NCBI GenBank assembly: GCA_002937455.1
Contig: PTJZ01000011.1
Location: forward strand, 78,247-142,246
Reading direction: 5' to 3'
From: Alphaproteobacteria bacterium MarineAlpha11_Bin1
Lineage (GTDB): Bacteria > Pseudomonadota > Alphaproteobacteria > MPNO01 > UBA830
Length of the DNA stretch: 64,000 nt
The notes under the pieces were generated by a model. It searched no databases. It was not told the DNA's origin and saw only the letters and a list, made by a program, of their open reading frames with translations. Positions 1 to 7,991 of the stretch are shown piece by piece. The position numbers and the translations under genes are program-made. Positions within the stretch are counted from its first letter, which is position 1; each line of letters opens with the position of its first letter.

Positions 1-1
1 C

Positions 2-33
2 TTGGTGACCCGCCTGTTTTTTACAGTCACCAA
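2..33. repeat. 8-bp inverted repeat with 16-nt spacer
   Basis: TTGGTGAC (2-9) is the exact reverse complement of GTCACCAA (26-33). The loop carries a run of six T. It lies about 100 bases beyond the 3' end of the TauE/SafE operon, so it may belong to that operon's transcript end. It has no clear U-tract at the foot of the stem, so a terminator role is only possible. Confidence 0.35.
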
Positions 34-54
34 AGAACCGCATCTAGTGCTGCA

Positions 55-74
55 TTCCCAGCAGGTGCTGGGAA
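55..74. repeat. 9-bp near-perfect hairpin
   Basis: TTCCCAGCA and TGCTGGGAA flank two bases (64-65), giving a strong GC-rich stem when transcribed from either strand. It sits 60 bases past the stop codon of the last permease gene. Neither side has a T-run, so it is better described as a stable 3' structure than as an intrinsic terminator. Confidence 0.4.
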
Positions 75-133
75 AGATACCATCAGGAAACTTCATAAAA
101 AAATTCTATCTGAATGGGCGTAAACCTCAAATC

Positions 134-910
134 CTAAATATATCCTTCCAAAAAACCTGCATCTACGGCTGCTCCAACCAAAAGGCGAAACGCTAGAAAG
201 GTCAGTAAAACCTTAAAAATGCGCCGAAATAGTTTCTCCGGTATACGAGCTAATGTCCGTTGCCCGATCCAGTTACCCGCTACGGTACCCAAAATCATCA
301 GGACTATCAGAGGTAAATAAGCCCCGATTGCTATCCCTAAGAAACCGAAAGCGATAATTTTTGAGATATGTGAAATAGCCATTAGTGTCGCCATTGTAGA
401 GACATGAACATGACGGTCGCGAGTGGCATGAGCGATGAACGGCGATAAAAATGTTCCAGTTGCACTGACGAATATTCCTAGAAATGTGGCAGCGGCGCCG
501 AGAATGCAAAAGCGTATGCGTTCCGGACCGCCCGCGCCAAGCTTCGGCGTATACAAGACGATAAGAATAAAGGCACCGAGGATACCCTGTAGGAGCTCAG
601 AAGGTAGTGTCGTGAATATTTGTGCGCCGGTGAAGGCGCCTATTATCGAGCCAATGGCAAAGGGCAGGATGAGATTTTTTTTCACGTACCGCCACATCAT
701 AAACATACGGCTTGTACCTGCGCCGAGCTGAATCAGCGTATGCATGGGTATGAGAACGGGAAGCGGGAAGAAGAACGTCATACCGGCGAGGAGAAGTAGT
801 CCGCCTGCAGTGCCAGTGACCGTTCCGAAAAACGTAGTAATTGCCGCTGCTAGAACAAGTGCTACCATTAACCAGAAACCAACATCTGGAATGCCAAAAA
901 AATTGTCCAT
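134..910 (-). CDS. TauE/SafE family permease, third of three tandem copies
   Basis: Predicted inner-membrane transporter of the TauE/SafE (sulfite/sulfonate exporter, DUF81) family, 258 residues, with about eight hydrophobic segments and the two-repeat layout of the family. The first helix ends in GTVTGTAGGLLLL, the glycine-rich element at the start of the first repeat. I place the start at 910 because the upstream copy ends there in a TGATG overlap, which implies translational coupling; an upstream in-frame start would lie inside that gene. Substrate is unknown: family members move sulfite, sulfoacetate, taurine-related or other small organic anions. No sulfur-oxidation gene lies nearby to decide this. 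Confidence 0.85.
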   Translation of the reverse strand: MDNFFGIPDVGFWLMVALVLAAAITTFFGTVTGTAGGLLLLAGMTFFFPLPVLIPMHTLIQLGAGTSRMFMMWRYVKKNLILPFAIGSIIGAFTGAQIFTTLPSELLQGILGAFILIVLYTPKLGAGGPERIRFCILGAAATFLGIFVSATGTFLSPFIAHATRDRHVHVSTMATLMAISHISKIIAFGFLGIAIGAYLPLIVLMILGTVAGNWIGQRTLARIPEKLFRRIFKVLLTFLAFRLLVGAAVDAGFLEGYI

Positions 911-1677
911 CAGATATAGCCTGCCCGGTTGGCAGAGGCCCATAAAAGGCGGACTGAGAGGATAATAAGCATGACTTTAAAAACGCGTTTGAATAGTTCT
1001 TCGTCCATCAAGTTAAGAAGCTTGAAGCCGATCCAATTTCCCAGGTAGCCTGCCGAAACCATGGCTATCATGAGCGGTAGATAAGTGAAAAACTCAAACC
1101 CAAGAAACGCGAAGACAACGACCTTAAGCCCATGAATGAAGGTCATGATAGCCGCCAGGGTGGCGACGAAGATGCGACGATCCTTGCTTACCCCACGTAC
1201 CCATGGCGCGAGTATTGTCCCGGTAGCGCCGATAAACATAGAAATAAACGCCCCTACAGTGCCAAGAATAAAAAATCTTTTACCAGTAGGAACCCCTGCT
1301 GTGACGCTTGGAGCGAAACATACATACAGCATGAATACACCAAGGATTGCTTGAAGCAGAGCGACAGGGATAGATACCACGATTTTACCGCCAATCGCGG
1401 ATCCGATGAGCGCGCCGATCGCAAAGGGTAACACGGCCTGTCTTATGACTAGCTTATGGGCAATTATAGTACGGGTCACGTTTGACCCTGCTTGGACTAC
1501 TCCGTGTACCGGAATTAACGCCACAGGCGGGAACACAGTCGCCATACAGCCGATGAGAATGATCCCACCGCCGAGGCCGGCAACGACGCCGAATGTCGCA
1601 GTAAAAAACGCCAGCAGAGTGAATATTATAAACATCCATCCATCTATTTCCGGAGTGAGGGATAAAAATTCGATCAC
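910..1677 (-). CDS. TauE/SafE family permease, second of three tandem copies
   Basis: Second TauE/SafE permease, 255 residues, multi-spanning, with the motif GVVAGLGGGIILIG near the N-terminus and a matching second repeat (FIGATGTILAPW). I choose the GTG at 1677 because it overlaps the stop of the upstream copy by GTGA; the longer open frame to 1749 runs into coding sequence of that copy. It is followed directly by the third copy with a one-base overlap. The three copies are clearly diverged from one another, so this is not a recent duplication. Known family members are exporters or importers of small organic anions; the substrate here cannot be read from sequence. Confidence 0.85.
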   Translation of the reverse strand: MIEFLSLTPEIDGWMFIIFTLLAFFTATFGVVAGLGGGIILIGCMATVFPPVALIPVHGVVQAGSNVTRTIIAHKLVIRQAVLPFAIGALIGSAIGGKIVVSIPVALLQAILGVFMLYVCFAPSVTAGVPTGKRFFILGTVGAFISMFIGATGTILAPWVRGVSKDRRIFVATLAAIMTFIHGLKVVVFAFLGFEFFTYLPLMIAMVSAGYLGNWIGFKLLNLMDEELFKRVFKVMLIILSVRLLWASANRAGYI

Positions 1678-2447
1678 GCGGTGAGCTCCTGGGCTGCTTC
1701 GACGAGCAGATGGATAGCAAGGGCAGTTAGCAACAAATTGAAGCCCCAACGAAATACATCTTCTGCCATCCAGCTAAGAATGAACTTCCCAGACCACGTT
1801 CCGATGAGCCCGAAAACGATCATAAGCAGCATCAAGGGGAGATAGGGGAGGAATGCAAAGCCAAGAAAACCGAACGTTAGGATTTTGACGCCGTGTTGCC
1901 AAGACATAAAGGCAGCGTGAGTTGCGACTGTCATCATTCGGTGTTTTGTTGAAGCTTTAATGAACGGCGCAATTAGTGGCCCGGTCGCCCCCGCGAACAT
2001 TGTTGCGAACGAGGCCATCGCCCCGACCATTCCGAGCCTTAGTCCCGTCGGCTCGAAAGCCCTCATTTTGGGCGCCCAAACAGCGTAAAGTACAAAGAAC
2101 CCAATGATCGCCTGAAGAATATATTTGGGAAGCGAAAACACGACCTGGCCGCCCAGAAATGCGCCGATCAAGGTGCCTAATACAAACGACGGCATCCACG
2201 TGAAGAGAATGTGACGCCACATTATTATAGCGCGAAAGAAATTGGATCCCACTTGAACGACGGCATGTATAGGGATGATTGATATTGATGGCATAACGGA
2301 TGCCATGACAGCTACTAGTGCGGCTCCACCCCCCAATCCAAAAGCTGCTGATACAGCTGAGGTCAGGAAACTAATAAGGCACAGCGTGACGAAGGACCAA
2401 TCGGAAACCCCCGGCGCACTCGCCAGAATTTCATATATTAAGAACAT
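1674..2447 (-). CDS. TauE/SafE family permease, first of three tandem copies
   Basis: First gene of the minus-strand permease operon, 257 residues. The N-terminal repeat has AAFGLGGGAALVAVMAS and the second has MFAGATGPLIAPFI, the paired glycine-rich hairpins of TauE/SafE proteins. The start ATG at 2447 is not preceded by a convincing Shine-Dalgarno sequence. The gene is divergent from the CoA-transferase gene, with 128 bases between them that hold an inverted repeat. Together the three genes could encode a heteromeric transporter or three separate exporters with related substrates. Assignment to the family is firm; function is not. Confidence 0.85.
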   Translation of the reverse strand: MFLIYEILASAPGVSDWSFVTLCLISFLTSAVSAAFGLGGGAALVAVMASVMPSISIIPIHAVVQVGSNFFRAIIMWRHILFTWMPSFVLGTLIGAFLGGQVVFSLPKYILQAIIGFFVLYAVWAPKMRAFEPTGLRLGMVGAMASFATMFAGATGPLIAPFIKASTKHRMMTVATHAAFMSWQHGVKILTFGFLGFAFLPYLPLMLLMIVFGLIGTWSGKFILSWMAEDVFRWGFNLLLTALAIHLLVEAAQELTA

Positions 2448-2466
2448 GGATTAACTACAGTATACA

Positions 2467-2483
2467 CTTACAGTTGGTGTAAG
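2467..2483. promoter_or_regulatory. inverted repeat between divergent genes, possible operator
   Basis: CTTACA-GTTGG-TGTAAG is a perfect 6-5-6 dyad about 20 bases upstream of the permease operon start and about 90 bases upstream of the CoA-transferase start. Its position suits a regulator controlling one or both directions. No regulator gene lies beside it, so this is inference from symmetry and location only. Confidence 0.3.
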
Positions 2484-2575
2484 AGGAATCAGTTAAGAAG
2501 TAGGCAAAACCCGAGCATCGACTTCCCCATAACGGCGCGATCGCGTACACCTCCTGTGAAAACCTGGAGATCGAT

Positions 2576-3799
2576 ATGTCTAAGTCAATTGGCCCGCTTT
2601 CGGGCGTCACCGTCGTTGATTTAACCCGTGTTCTGGCGGGCCCAACTTGTACACAAATGCTTGGGGACCTAGGCGCTGACGTAATAAAAATTGAACGGCT
2701 TGGAGCCGGAGATGATACCCGAAAATTTGCTCCGCCCTTTGTAAAGGATGGAGATGGCAAAGACACTTCTGAAAGTTCTTATTTCATGGGCGCGAATAGG
2801 AACAAAAGGTCAGTTGCGATAGACATTGCAAAGCCTGAGGGTGCTAAACTTGTCCAACGCATGGTGGAAGACGCCGATGTGCTAGTCGAGAATTTCAAAA
2901 CAGGTAATCTCGCAAAGTATAGCCTTGGCTATGATGACCTGAAAGATCTTAACCCAAAACTGATTTACTGTTCTGTTACCGGGTTTGGTCAGACAGGACC
3001 CTATGCGCTACGACCAGGGTATGACTTTCTTATACAGGGGATGGGTGGTTTAATGTCAATTACCGGCACGCCTGATGGAGAACCAGAAAAAGTCGGGGTA
3101 CCAATCGCCGATATCATGGCTGGAATGTATGCCAGTGTTGCTATTAATGCGGGTCTGCGCCATGCCGCTATTACGGGAAAAGGTCAGTACATAGACATTG
3201 GCATGTTGGATACGACTGTTGCGATGTTAGCCAACGCCGGCATGAACTACATTCACGCGGGTATGTTGGGTCGTCTTGGGAACGCACACCCCAACATAGT
3301 TCCCTATCAGCCGTTCAAGACAGCTGATGGATTTATTATTGTCGCAATTGGTAATGATTCGCAATTCCAGCGGTTCTGCGAGCTCGCCAAATGCACTGAA
3401 CTTTGCGAAGATATTAATTTCGCGACAAATGATGCGAGAGTTCGCAATCGTAGCGCTCTGCTGCCGAAGCTAAACGAAATATTCGAGAGTCGAACGTCGG
3501 GCCAATGGCTTACAGATCTTGAGGAAAAAAAGATTGGCTGCGGACCAATTAATAATTTACAGCAGGTCTTTGATGATCCCCACGTTAAAGCCCGTGGGAT
3601 GGTGGTAAATTTGGATCACCCACTTGCTGGAGAGGGAGGTGCTGCGGTTATCGGTAGCCCGATGCGTTTTACGGAAACGCCTATTACCTATAGACATCCA
3701 CCACCTTTGGTGGGGCAGCATACAAGAGAAGTGTTACGCGAGAAACTTGGGCTGACCGACGATGACCTCTCGATTCTGGAGGGTAAAGAGGTTATCTGA
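2576..3799 (+). CDS. CaiB/BaiF family (class III) CoA-transferase
   Basis: 407-residue class III CoA-transferase, which moves CoA between carboxylic acids. The N-terminus has LSGVTVVDLTRVLAGPTCTQ, followed by LGADVIKIER, the ENFKTGNLAKYSLGYDDL block and YDFLIQGMGGLMSITGTPDG, all typical of CaiB/BaiF proteins; the C-terminal part carries the QPFKTADGFIIVAIGND segment. A TGGAGA ribosome-binding site at 2565-2570 supports the ATG at 2576. It opens a plus-strand cluster with an exporter, an SDR, a methyltransferase and an aldolase, which suggests degradation of a carboxylic acid through a CoA ester. The acid is not identifiable. Length is normal for the family. Confidence 0.9.
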   Translation: MSKSIGPLSGVTVVDLTRVLAGPTCTQMLGDLGADVIKIERLGAGDDTRKFAPPFVKDGDGKDTSESSYFMGANRNKRSVAIDIAKPEGAKLVQRMVEDADVLVENFKTGNLAKYSLGYDDLKDLNPKLIYCSVTGFGQTGPYALRPGYDFLIQGMGGLMSITGTPDGEPEKVGVPIADIMAGMYASVAINAGLRHAAITGKGQYIDIGMLDTTVAMLANAGMNYIHAGMLGRLGNAHPNIVPYQPFKTADGFIIVAIGNDSQFQRFCELAKCTELCEDINFATNDARVRNRSALLPKLNEIFESRTSGQWLTDLEEKKIGCGPINNLQQVFDDPHVKARGMVVNLDHPLAGEGGAAVIGSPMRFTETPITYRHPPPLVGQHTREVLREKLGLTDDDLSILEGKEVI

Positions 3800-3819
3800 A
3801 GTACTGCACAGGTTTTATT

Positions 3820-4701
3820 ATGGAACGGTCTAGTTGGATAGCACTGCTTCTTCTTTTCTTTTGTGGATTGGGTTGGGGCGTGGCAGTGGCAATCGCAAAG
3901 ATTGCCACTACAGGTGGTGTGCATCCGCTAGGTTACGTATTTTGGGTCGCTTTCATTGCGGGTGTTATTCTGACTATCATTTGCGCCATTCGCCGCAGCT
4001 GGCCGGCGATGAGTGGTGCGCACATTCGATACTACATAATTATCGGCGGACTAAGGATCGTTAGCGCTAATGTAATTTGGTATACGACCGTAAAATATAT
4101 CCCTGCCGGCGCGTTGGCAGTAGTGCTAGGACTGACGCCTATTTTTACCTACGGCATCAGTTTGGCGATGCGGCTAGAAAACTTTGTGGCGCTTCGTACC
4201 GCTGGTCTCAGTGCCGGTTTCATCGGCGTTGTGATGTTCGTTGTTCCAAGCAATAGCCTGCCTGATCCATCGATGATTCCTTGGTTATTGTTTGGGCTTG
4301 GTGCTCCATTAACATATGCGCTCGCAAATATATTAATTGATAGCCTGAGGCCTGAGGCTGGGAATTCATTATCTCATACTACTGGCATGGTCTGGTTCGG
4401 CGCGATTTCGATGCTCCCAATATGTCTTTTCGCTAAGGCTATGCACATTCCCAGCTTCCCACCCTCAGTGCCCGATATGGCAGTATTCGGGCATGCTATC
4501 ATTTCTGGCTTCGCTTTCTTTGCTTTATTCGAGATGATCCGCCTTTCCGGGCCGACATTTGCTTCACAACTGAATTATATTGTCACACTTACCGGGGTGC
4601 TCTCAGGTATTTTCGTCTTTGACGAGACCCCGACTTGGTGGGTATGGGCCGGAACGGCCTTCGTTCTCGGCGGCGTTGCCCTTGTAAACAGAGGTCGATA
4701 A
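3820..4701 (+). CDS. EamA/DMT-superfamily transporter
   Basis: 293 residues, ten hydrophobic segments in two EamA repeats, the drug/metabolite transporter fold of the inner membrane. The first helix contains FCGLGWGVAVAIAK, the usual EamA opening, and a positive cluster follows the second helix. Proteins of this fold export or import amino acids, nucleobase-like compounds and other metabolites. It starts 20 bases after the CoA-transferase and ends 3 bases before the ChaC-like gene, so it is probably in the same transcript. Its likely job is uptake or efflux of the compound handled by this cluster, but that rests on position only. Confidence 0.85.
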   Translation: MERSSWIALLLLFFCGLGWGVAVAIAKIATTGGVHPLGYVFWVAFIAGVILTIICAIRRSWPAMSGAHIRYYIIIGGLRIVSANVIWYTTVKYIPAGALAVVLGLTPIFTYGISLAMRLENFVALRTAGLSAGFIGVVMFVVPSNSLPDPSMIPWLLFGLGAPLTYALANILIDSLRPEAGNSLSHTTGMVWFGAISMLPICLFAKAMHIPSFPPSVPDMAVFGHAIISGFAFFALFEMIRLSGPTFASQLNYIVTLTGVLSGIFVFDETPTWWVWAGTAFVLGGVALVNRGR

Positions 4702-4704
4702 GAA

Positions 4705-5328
4705 ATGGTTAACCCACCGCCTACCGAGTTGTTCAAGCCAATAAGCGAAGAACGTCGAAGTCAAATTCTCGATGAAACGCTCGCTAGACGACCTGAGGAA
4801 GGTCCACTCCGCGTGTTCGGATATGGTTCACTAATGTGGAGTCCGTGCTTCAATTTTACCCATAGTCAACTCTGTAAGCTTTGTAATTATCGTAGAAGTT
4901 TTTCTATTTGGTCGGTCTTTGCTCGTGGTACGCCTGAAAAACCGGGCTTAGGATTTGCACTGGAGAGTGAACCGGGGGGCTTTTGCGAAGGCGTTGTATT
5001 TACGCTGCCGCTTGATACCAAGCGGGAGGACTTGATCCCGCTTTGGGAGCGGGAGATGTGGACCGAAACCTATGATCCGGTTTGGGTTACGGTGGAGGTG
5101 GACAATGAACGTCTGACCGCGCTTACTTTTGTTGTCTCAACGGAGCACCCTCAATACGCCGGCGATCTACCTACAATAGAGAAAGCAGATTATATCGCAA
5201 AAGCGTCCGGAAAGTACGGAACTTGCTATGATTATCTTTTCCAAACCGTTTCTGAGTTACGACGTTTGAACGTCCAAGACACCGCTATGGAAGAGCTTTT
5301 GTCGGCTGTAGATCGATTGATGGGGTAA
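4705..5328 (+). CDS. gamma-glutamylcyclotransferase, ChaC-like
   Basis: 207 residues of the ChaC/GGCT-like fold. The P-loop-like motif VFGYGSLMWSP lies near residue 38, followed by RRSFSIWSVFARGTPEKPGLGFALE, which matches the ChaC core (the glutathione-specific cyclotransferase that releases 5-oxoproline and Cys-Gly). The segment GGFCEGVVFTLP follows as expected. The start follows the transporter stop by 3 bases. Housekeeping glutathione turnover is one possibility; a role in processing a glutathione or gamma-glutamyl conjugate of the cluster's substrate is another. Family assignment is good, substrate is not established. Confidence 0.85.
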   Translation: MVNPPPTELFKPISEERRSQILDETLARRPEEGPLRVFGYGSLMWSPCFNFTHSQLCKLCNYRRSFSIWSVFARGTPEKPGLGFALESEPGGFCEGVVFTLPLDTKREDLIPLWEREMWTETYDPVWVTVEVDNERLTALTFVVSTEHPQYAGDLPTIEKADYIAKASGKYGTCYDYLFQTVSELRRLNVQDTAMEELLSAVDRLMG

Positions 5329-5389
5329 CGAGTCTTGCACTCAGTCTCCTCGCGTGCACAACTTAAACCGCTAAATGGAGGTACCTAGC

Positions 5390-6211
5390 ATGTCAGACGC
5401 CGAAATCGGATATATTGATTATACCACTCTAAATGTCGATAAGAACGCGACTTATGATAGTCTTCGCGATCGTGTAATACTGATCACGGGAGCTGGGCAG
5501 GCGATCGGTCGAGGATACGCGCACTACTTCTCTGCACAGGGCGCGATCCCGATCATTGCCGACATTAATGGTGAAAACGCGGAGACGGTTAAACAAGAAA
5601 TCGAGGATAAACAGGGTAAAGCAATGGCCATTCAGGTTGACGTTGCCGATGAGCAATCGAATTTAGATATGGTCGATAAAATCATTACGAAATTTGGTCG
5701 GCTCGACGTCCTGATTAACAACGCTGCGATCTTCTCGCAGATCACAATGGCGCCATTCTGGGAGTTGCCAGTCGAGGAATGGAAACGCGCCGTGGATGTT
5801 AATATTAATGGGGCATTCCTATGTTCCCGCGCCGTCGTACATCCGATGATGGAGGCTAAATGGGGCCGTATCATCAATGTTTCTTCGGGTACCATGATGA
5901 TGGGGCGGCCCAACTATTTGCACTACATCACCACCAAGGCGGCAATGATAGGTATGTCTCGATCGATGGCGCGTGAACTTGGGCCTTACGGGATAACCGT
6001 CAACACCTTCTGGCCTGGGGTTATGCAGACGGAAGTGGAGAGACCGTCGGTGCCGCGCGAGATGTTCAAGACAATGACTGAGATGCAGGCTCTGCCTCGG
6101 CAGGGTACTATTCATGATTTGGCAAAGTCGATGATGTTCCTGTGTTCAGATGAAGCCGCATATATTACCGGTCAAGGATTAATCGTTGATGGCGGACAAA
6201 ACTTTATCTGA
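5390..6211 (+). CDS. short-chain dehydrogenase/reductase
   Basis: Classical SDR, 273 residues. Visible motifs are ILITGAGQAIGRG (Rossmann dinucleotide site), NNAA, the catalytic serine in INVSSGTM and YITTK (Tyr-x-x-x-Lys). The acidic residue in IIADINGENAE after the second strand favours NAD(H). I start at the ATG at 5390: GGAGG at 5377-5381 stands 8 bases before it, whereas the in-frame ATG at 5375 overlaps that site. The 3' end overlaps the methyltransferase start. It probably oxidises or reduces an alcohol/ketone intermediate in this cluster. The substrate is unknown. Confidence 0.9.
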   Translation: MSDAEIGYIDYTTLNVDKNATYDSLRDRVILITGAGQAIGRGYAHYFSAQGAIPIIADINGENAETVKQEIEDKQGKAMAIQVDVADEQSNLDMVDKIITKFGRLDVLINNAAIFSQITMAPFWELPVEEWKRAVDVNINGAFLCSRAVVHPMMEAKWGRIINVSSGTMMMGRPNYLHYITTKAAMIGMSRSMARELGPYGITVNTFWPGVMQTEVERPSVPREMFKTMTEMQALPRQGTIHDLAKSMMFLCSDEAAYITGQGLIVDGGQNFI

Positions 6212-6815
6212 ACCGGGCCTGAACAACGCTTGGGCTGCTTATTATGAACAAACAGGTCAGCGACCTCCACGTCCGACCCTGATAAGAGCATTGGACGCAT
6301 TTGACCTTGAGGGGCTTCCTATTAGTGCGATGGCCGCAGATCTGGGCTGTGGATCTGGTCGAGATTTGATAGAGATGCATCGGCGCGGCTGGGCTATTCA
6401 AGCTGTTGATGCGTCGCCAGATGCGGTCAATGCTATACAGAACCGGATAGAACTACTGACTCAATCAGAAATATACCTACAGCTTGCCCGCTATGAGGAG
6501 ATGGAACTGCAACCATGTGATCTGGTCAACGCGTCGTTCTCGTTACCTCTTTGCTCCCAGGAAGATTTTATCCACGTTTGGCAGAAAGTTAGAGGCGCAC
6601 TGAAGTCTGGTGGTAGATTTTCCGGACAACTTTATGGCGACCGAGATGGCTGGTTTGGCCGAAAGGGAATGAACTTCCACACGAGCAGAGAGGTTTCCCG
6701 CCTCTTGGAAGGACTAGAAGTTGAGTTTTTTGAAGAGGAAGAAGAGGACTCAATAACCCCGCGCGGCACCTCTAAACATTGGCATATCTTTCATATTGTT
6801 GCCAAGAAACTATGA
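6189..6815 (+). CDS. class I SAM-dependent methyltransferase
   Basis: 208-residue Rossmann methyltransferase. Motif I is MAADLGCGSGRDLIEM, followed by an acidic AdoMet ribose-binding residue in AIQAVDASPDAV and motif IV in DLVNASFSLPLC. The C-terminal region is short and ends in a glutamate-rich stretch (FFEEEEEDS). The closest recognisable style is the Tehb/Methyltransf_11-like group that methylates small molecules. I prefer the ATG at 6189 over the TTG at 6186; both overlap the SDR stop. The gene ends in an ATGA overlap with the aldolase gene, which supports one operon. Substrate not known. Confidence 0.82.
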   Translation: MADKTLSEPGLNNAWAAYYEQTGQRPPRPTLIRALDAFDLEGLPISAMAADLGCGSGRDLIEMHRRGWAIQAVDASPDAVNAIQNRIELLTQSEIYLQLARYEEMELQPCDLVNASFSLPLCSQEDFIHVWQKVRGALKSGGRFSGQLYGDRDGWFGRKGMNFHTSREVSRLLEGLEVEFFEEEEEDSITPRGTSKHWHIFHIVAKKL

Positions 6816-7555
6816 AAGAGAAGAATTCGGCAGTTGAAACCCTGCGCATCCAGATAGCCGCCTGCACTCGAATAATGAATATGGAAGGGTTGATTGATTA
6901 TTCCGGCCATATTAGCGCCCGATTGCCTGATGGTGAGGGTGTTTTAATCCAATCATTCGATGATCCTCGTTCTACTCTCTCGCCCCATCGCATATTGATT
7001 TGTGATACTGAAGGTAACTTGATCAACGGTCCGAGAGGTGCATTTCCACCCCGCGAAGTTTACATCCACACTGAGATCTTAAAGGCTCGTCCCGATGTGA
7101 ATGCGGTTGGCCACTTTCACCCGGAAACAGCTACCATGTTCACTTTAATTGAGAATTGTCCGCTAGTGCCGGTTAAAAATCATGCTGCTCGTTGGGTCAA
7201 CGGTATACCCAGTCATCCCGATTCAGCACATATAAACTCTCCGGAAACGGGTAGAGAGTTGGCGGAAACACTCGGAGAGTGTCAGGCGGTACTGATCCGC
7301 GCTCATGGAGTGGTGCTGACGGCGGAATCCGTTCCCGCTTTGTTGGTTGACAGTGTCCATTTCGAGGAAAATGCAGCAGCTCTTTTCCGTGCATCGTCGT
7401 TGGGTTCGGTGACAGGACTGTCGGAGGAGGAAATGCAGACCTTTCTCTCTCGTTTCAACCGCGCTGCTCATGTGGGTAAACTGATGAAATATTATGCGGT
7501 GCGCGCTTCCGACGCTGGTCTGGTTCCACGGGAGTGGCTTGAGGAATTGATTTAA
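6812..7555 (+). CDS. class II aldolase/adducin family protein
   Basis: 247-residue zinc-dependent aldolase-fold protein. It shows SGHISARLP, the zinc ligands in VGHFHPETATMF and RAHGVVLT, and the C-terminal helix typical of class II aldolase/adducin proteins, which include fuculose-phosphate aldolases and 3-hydroxy-acid decarboxylase-like enzymes. I start at 6812 because the ATG overlaps the methyltransferase stop as ATGA; the longer frame begins inside that gene. It is the last gene before tRNA-Gly. With the SDR and CoA-transferase it may split or decarboxylate a hydroxy-keto intermediate. No phosphate-binding residues were assigned. Confidence 0.85.
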   Translation: MKEKNSAVETLRIQIAACTRIMNMEGLIDYSGHISARLPDGEGVLIQSFDDPRSTLSPHRILICDTEGNLINGPRGAFPPREVYIHTEILKARPDVNAVGHFHPETATMFTLIENCPLVPVKNHAARWVNGIPSHPDSAHINSPETGRELAETLGECQAVLIRAHGVVLTAESVPALLVDSVHFEENAAALFRASSLGSVTGLSEEEMQTFLSRFNRAAHVGKLMKYYAVRASDAGLVPREWLEELI

Positions 7556-7569
7556 TACTGACCGCTTAA

Positions 7570-7643
7570 TGGAGCGGGTGAAGGGAATCGAACCCTCGTC
7601 TTAAGCTTGGGAAGCTTCTGCTCTACCATTGAGCTACACCCGC
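7570..7643 (-). tRNA. tRNA-Gly(CCC)
   Basis: 74-base cloverleaf on the minus strand with acceptor stem GCGGGTG/CACCCGC, D-stem GCTC/GAGC, anticodon loop TTCCCAA (anticodon CCC), T-loop TTCGATT and an encoded CCA end. The outermost anticodon-stem position is a G-A opposition; I take this as ordinary for this isoacceptor. Confidence 0.95.
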
Positions 7644-7991
7644 AACTCATTGTTTTTATAAGAAATTAATCGATATTCGTGGGATGAAAGCCGTATCCAT
7701 TAGCATTGGTTTGTGTGATAGGGCGGAATTATTGTTCCTTGGTTTTAGGGTAGGAAGCGGAATAACCTGAGACGTAAACGAAAGCTGAGCGTTATATTTC
7801 GAACTTTTCCATCTTAAGTAGAGTGTTTTCCAACGTACCTACCAAAAGAATTAGTAGTCTTGCATAATGCGAGAAGCTCTAAAGCGACAGGTTAAATCCG
7901 GTCTATAGGGCTTGGGTGAACTGACTAAGCTGGTACCCTTCCGCGTGCTTAATCACTGTTTAGGTTATCCAATTGATATGAAATTGAAAAA
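7644..7991. other. 348-bp non-coding stretch between tRNA-Gly and the binding-protein gene
   Basis: No open frame with coding character, no tRNA-like fold and no repeat of the tRNA 3' end was seen. From here composition becomes AT-rich and stays so to about 16.7 kb. The stretch should hold the promoter for tRNA-Gly and the transcript end of the solute-binding protein gene, but no clear terminator is visible. Confidence 0.5.

Noticed and set aside
7570..7643. tRNA-Gly read as defective because of a G-A opposition in the anticodon stem
   Set aside because: Only the outermost pair is affected, all other stems pair well and CCA is encoded; a functional tRNA is more likely.
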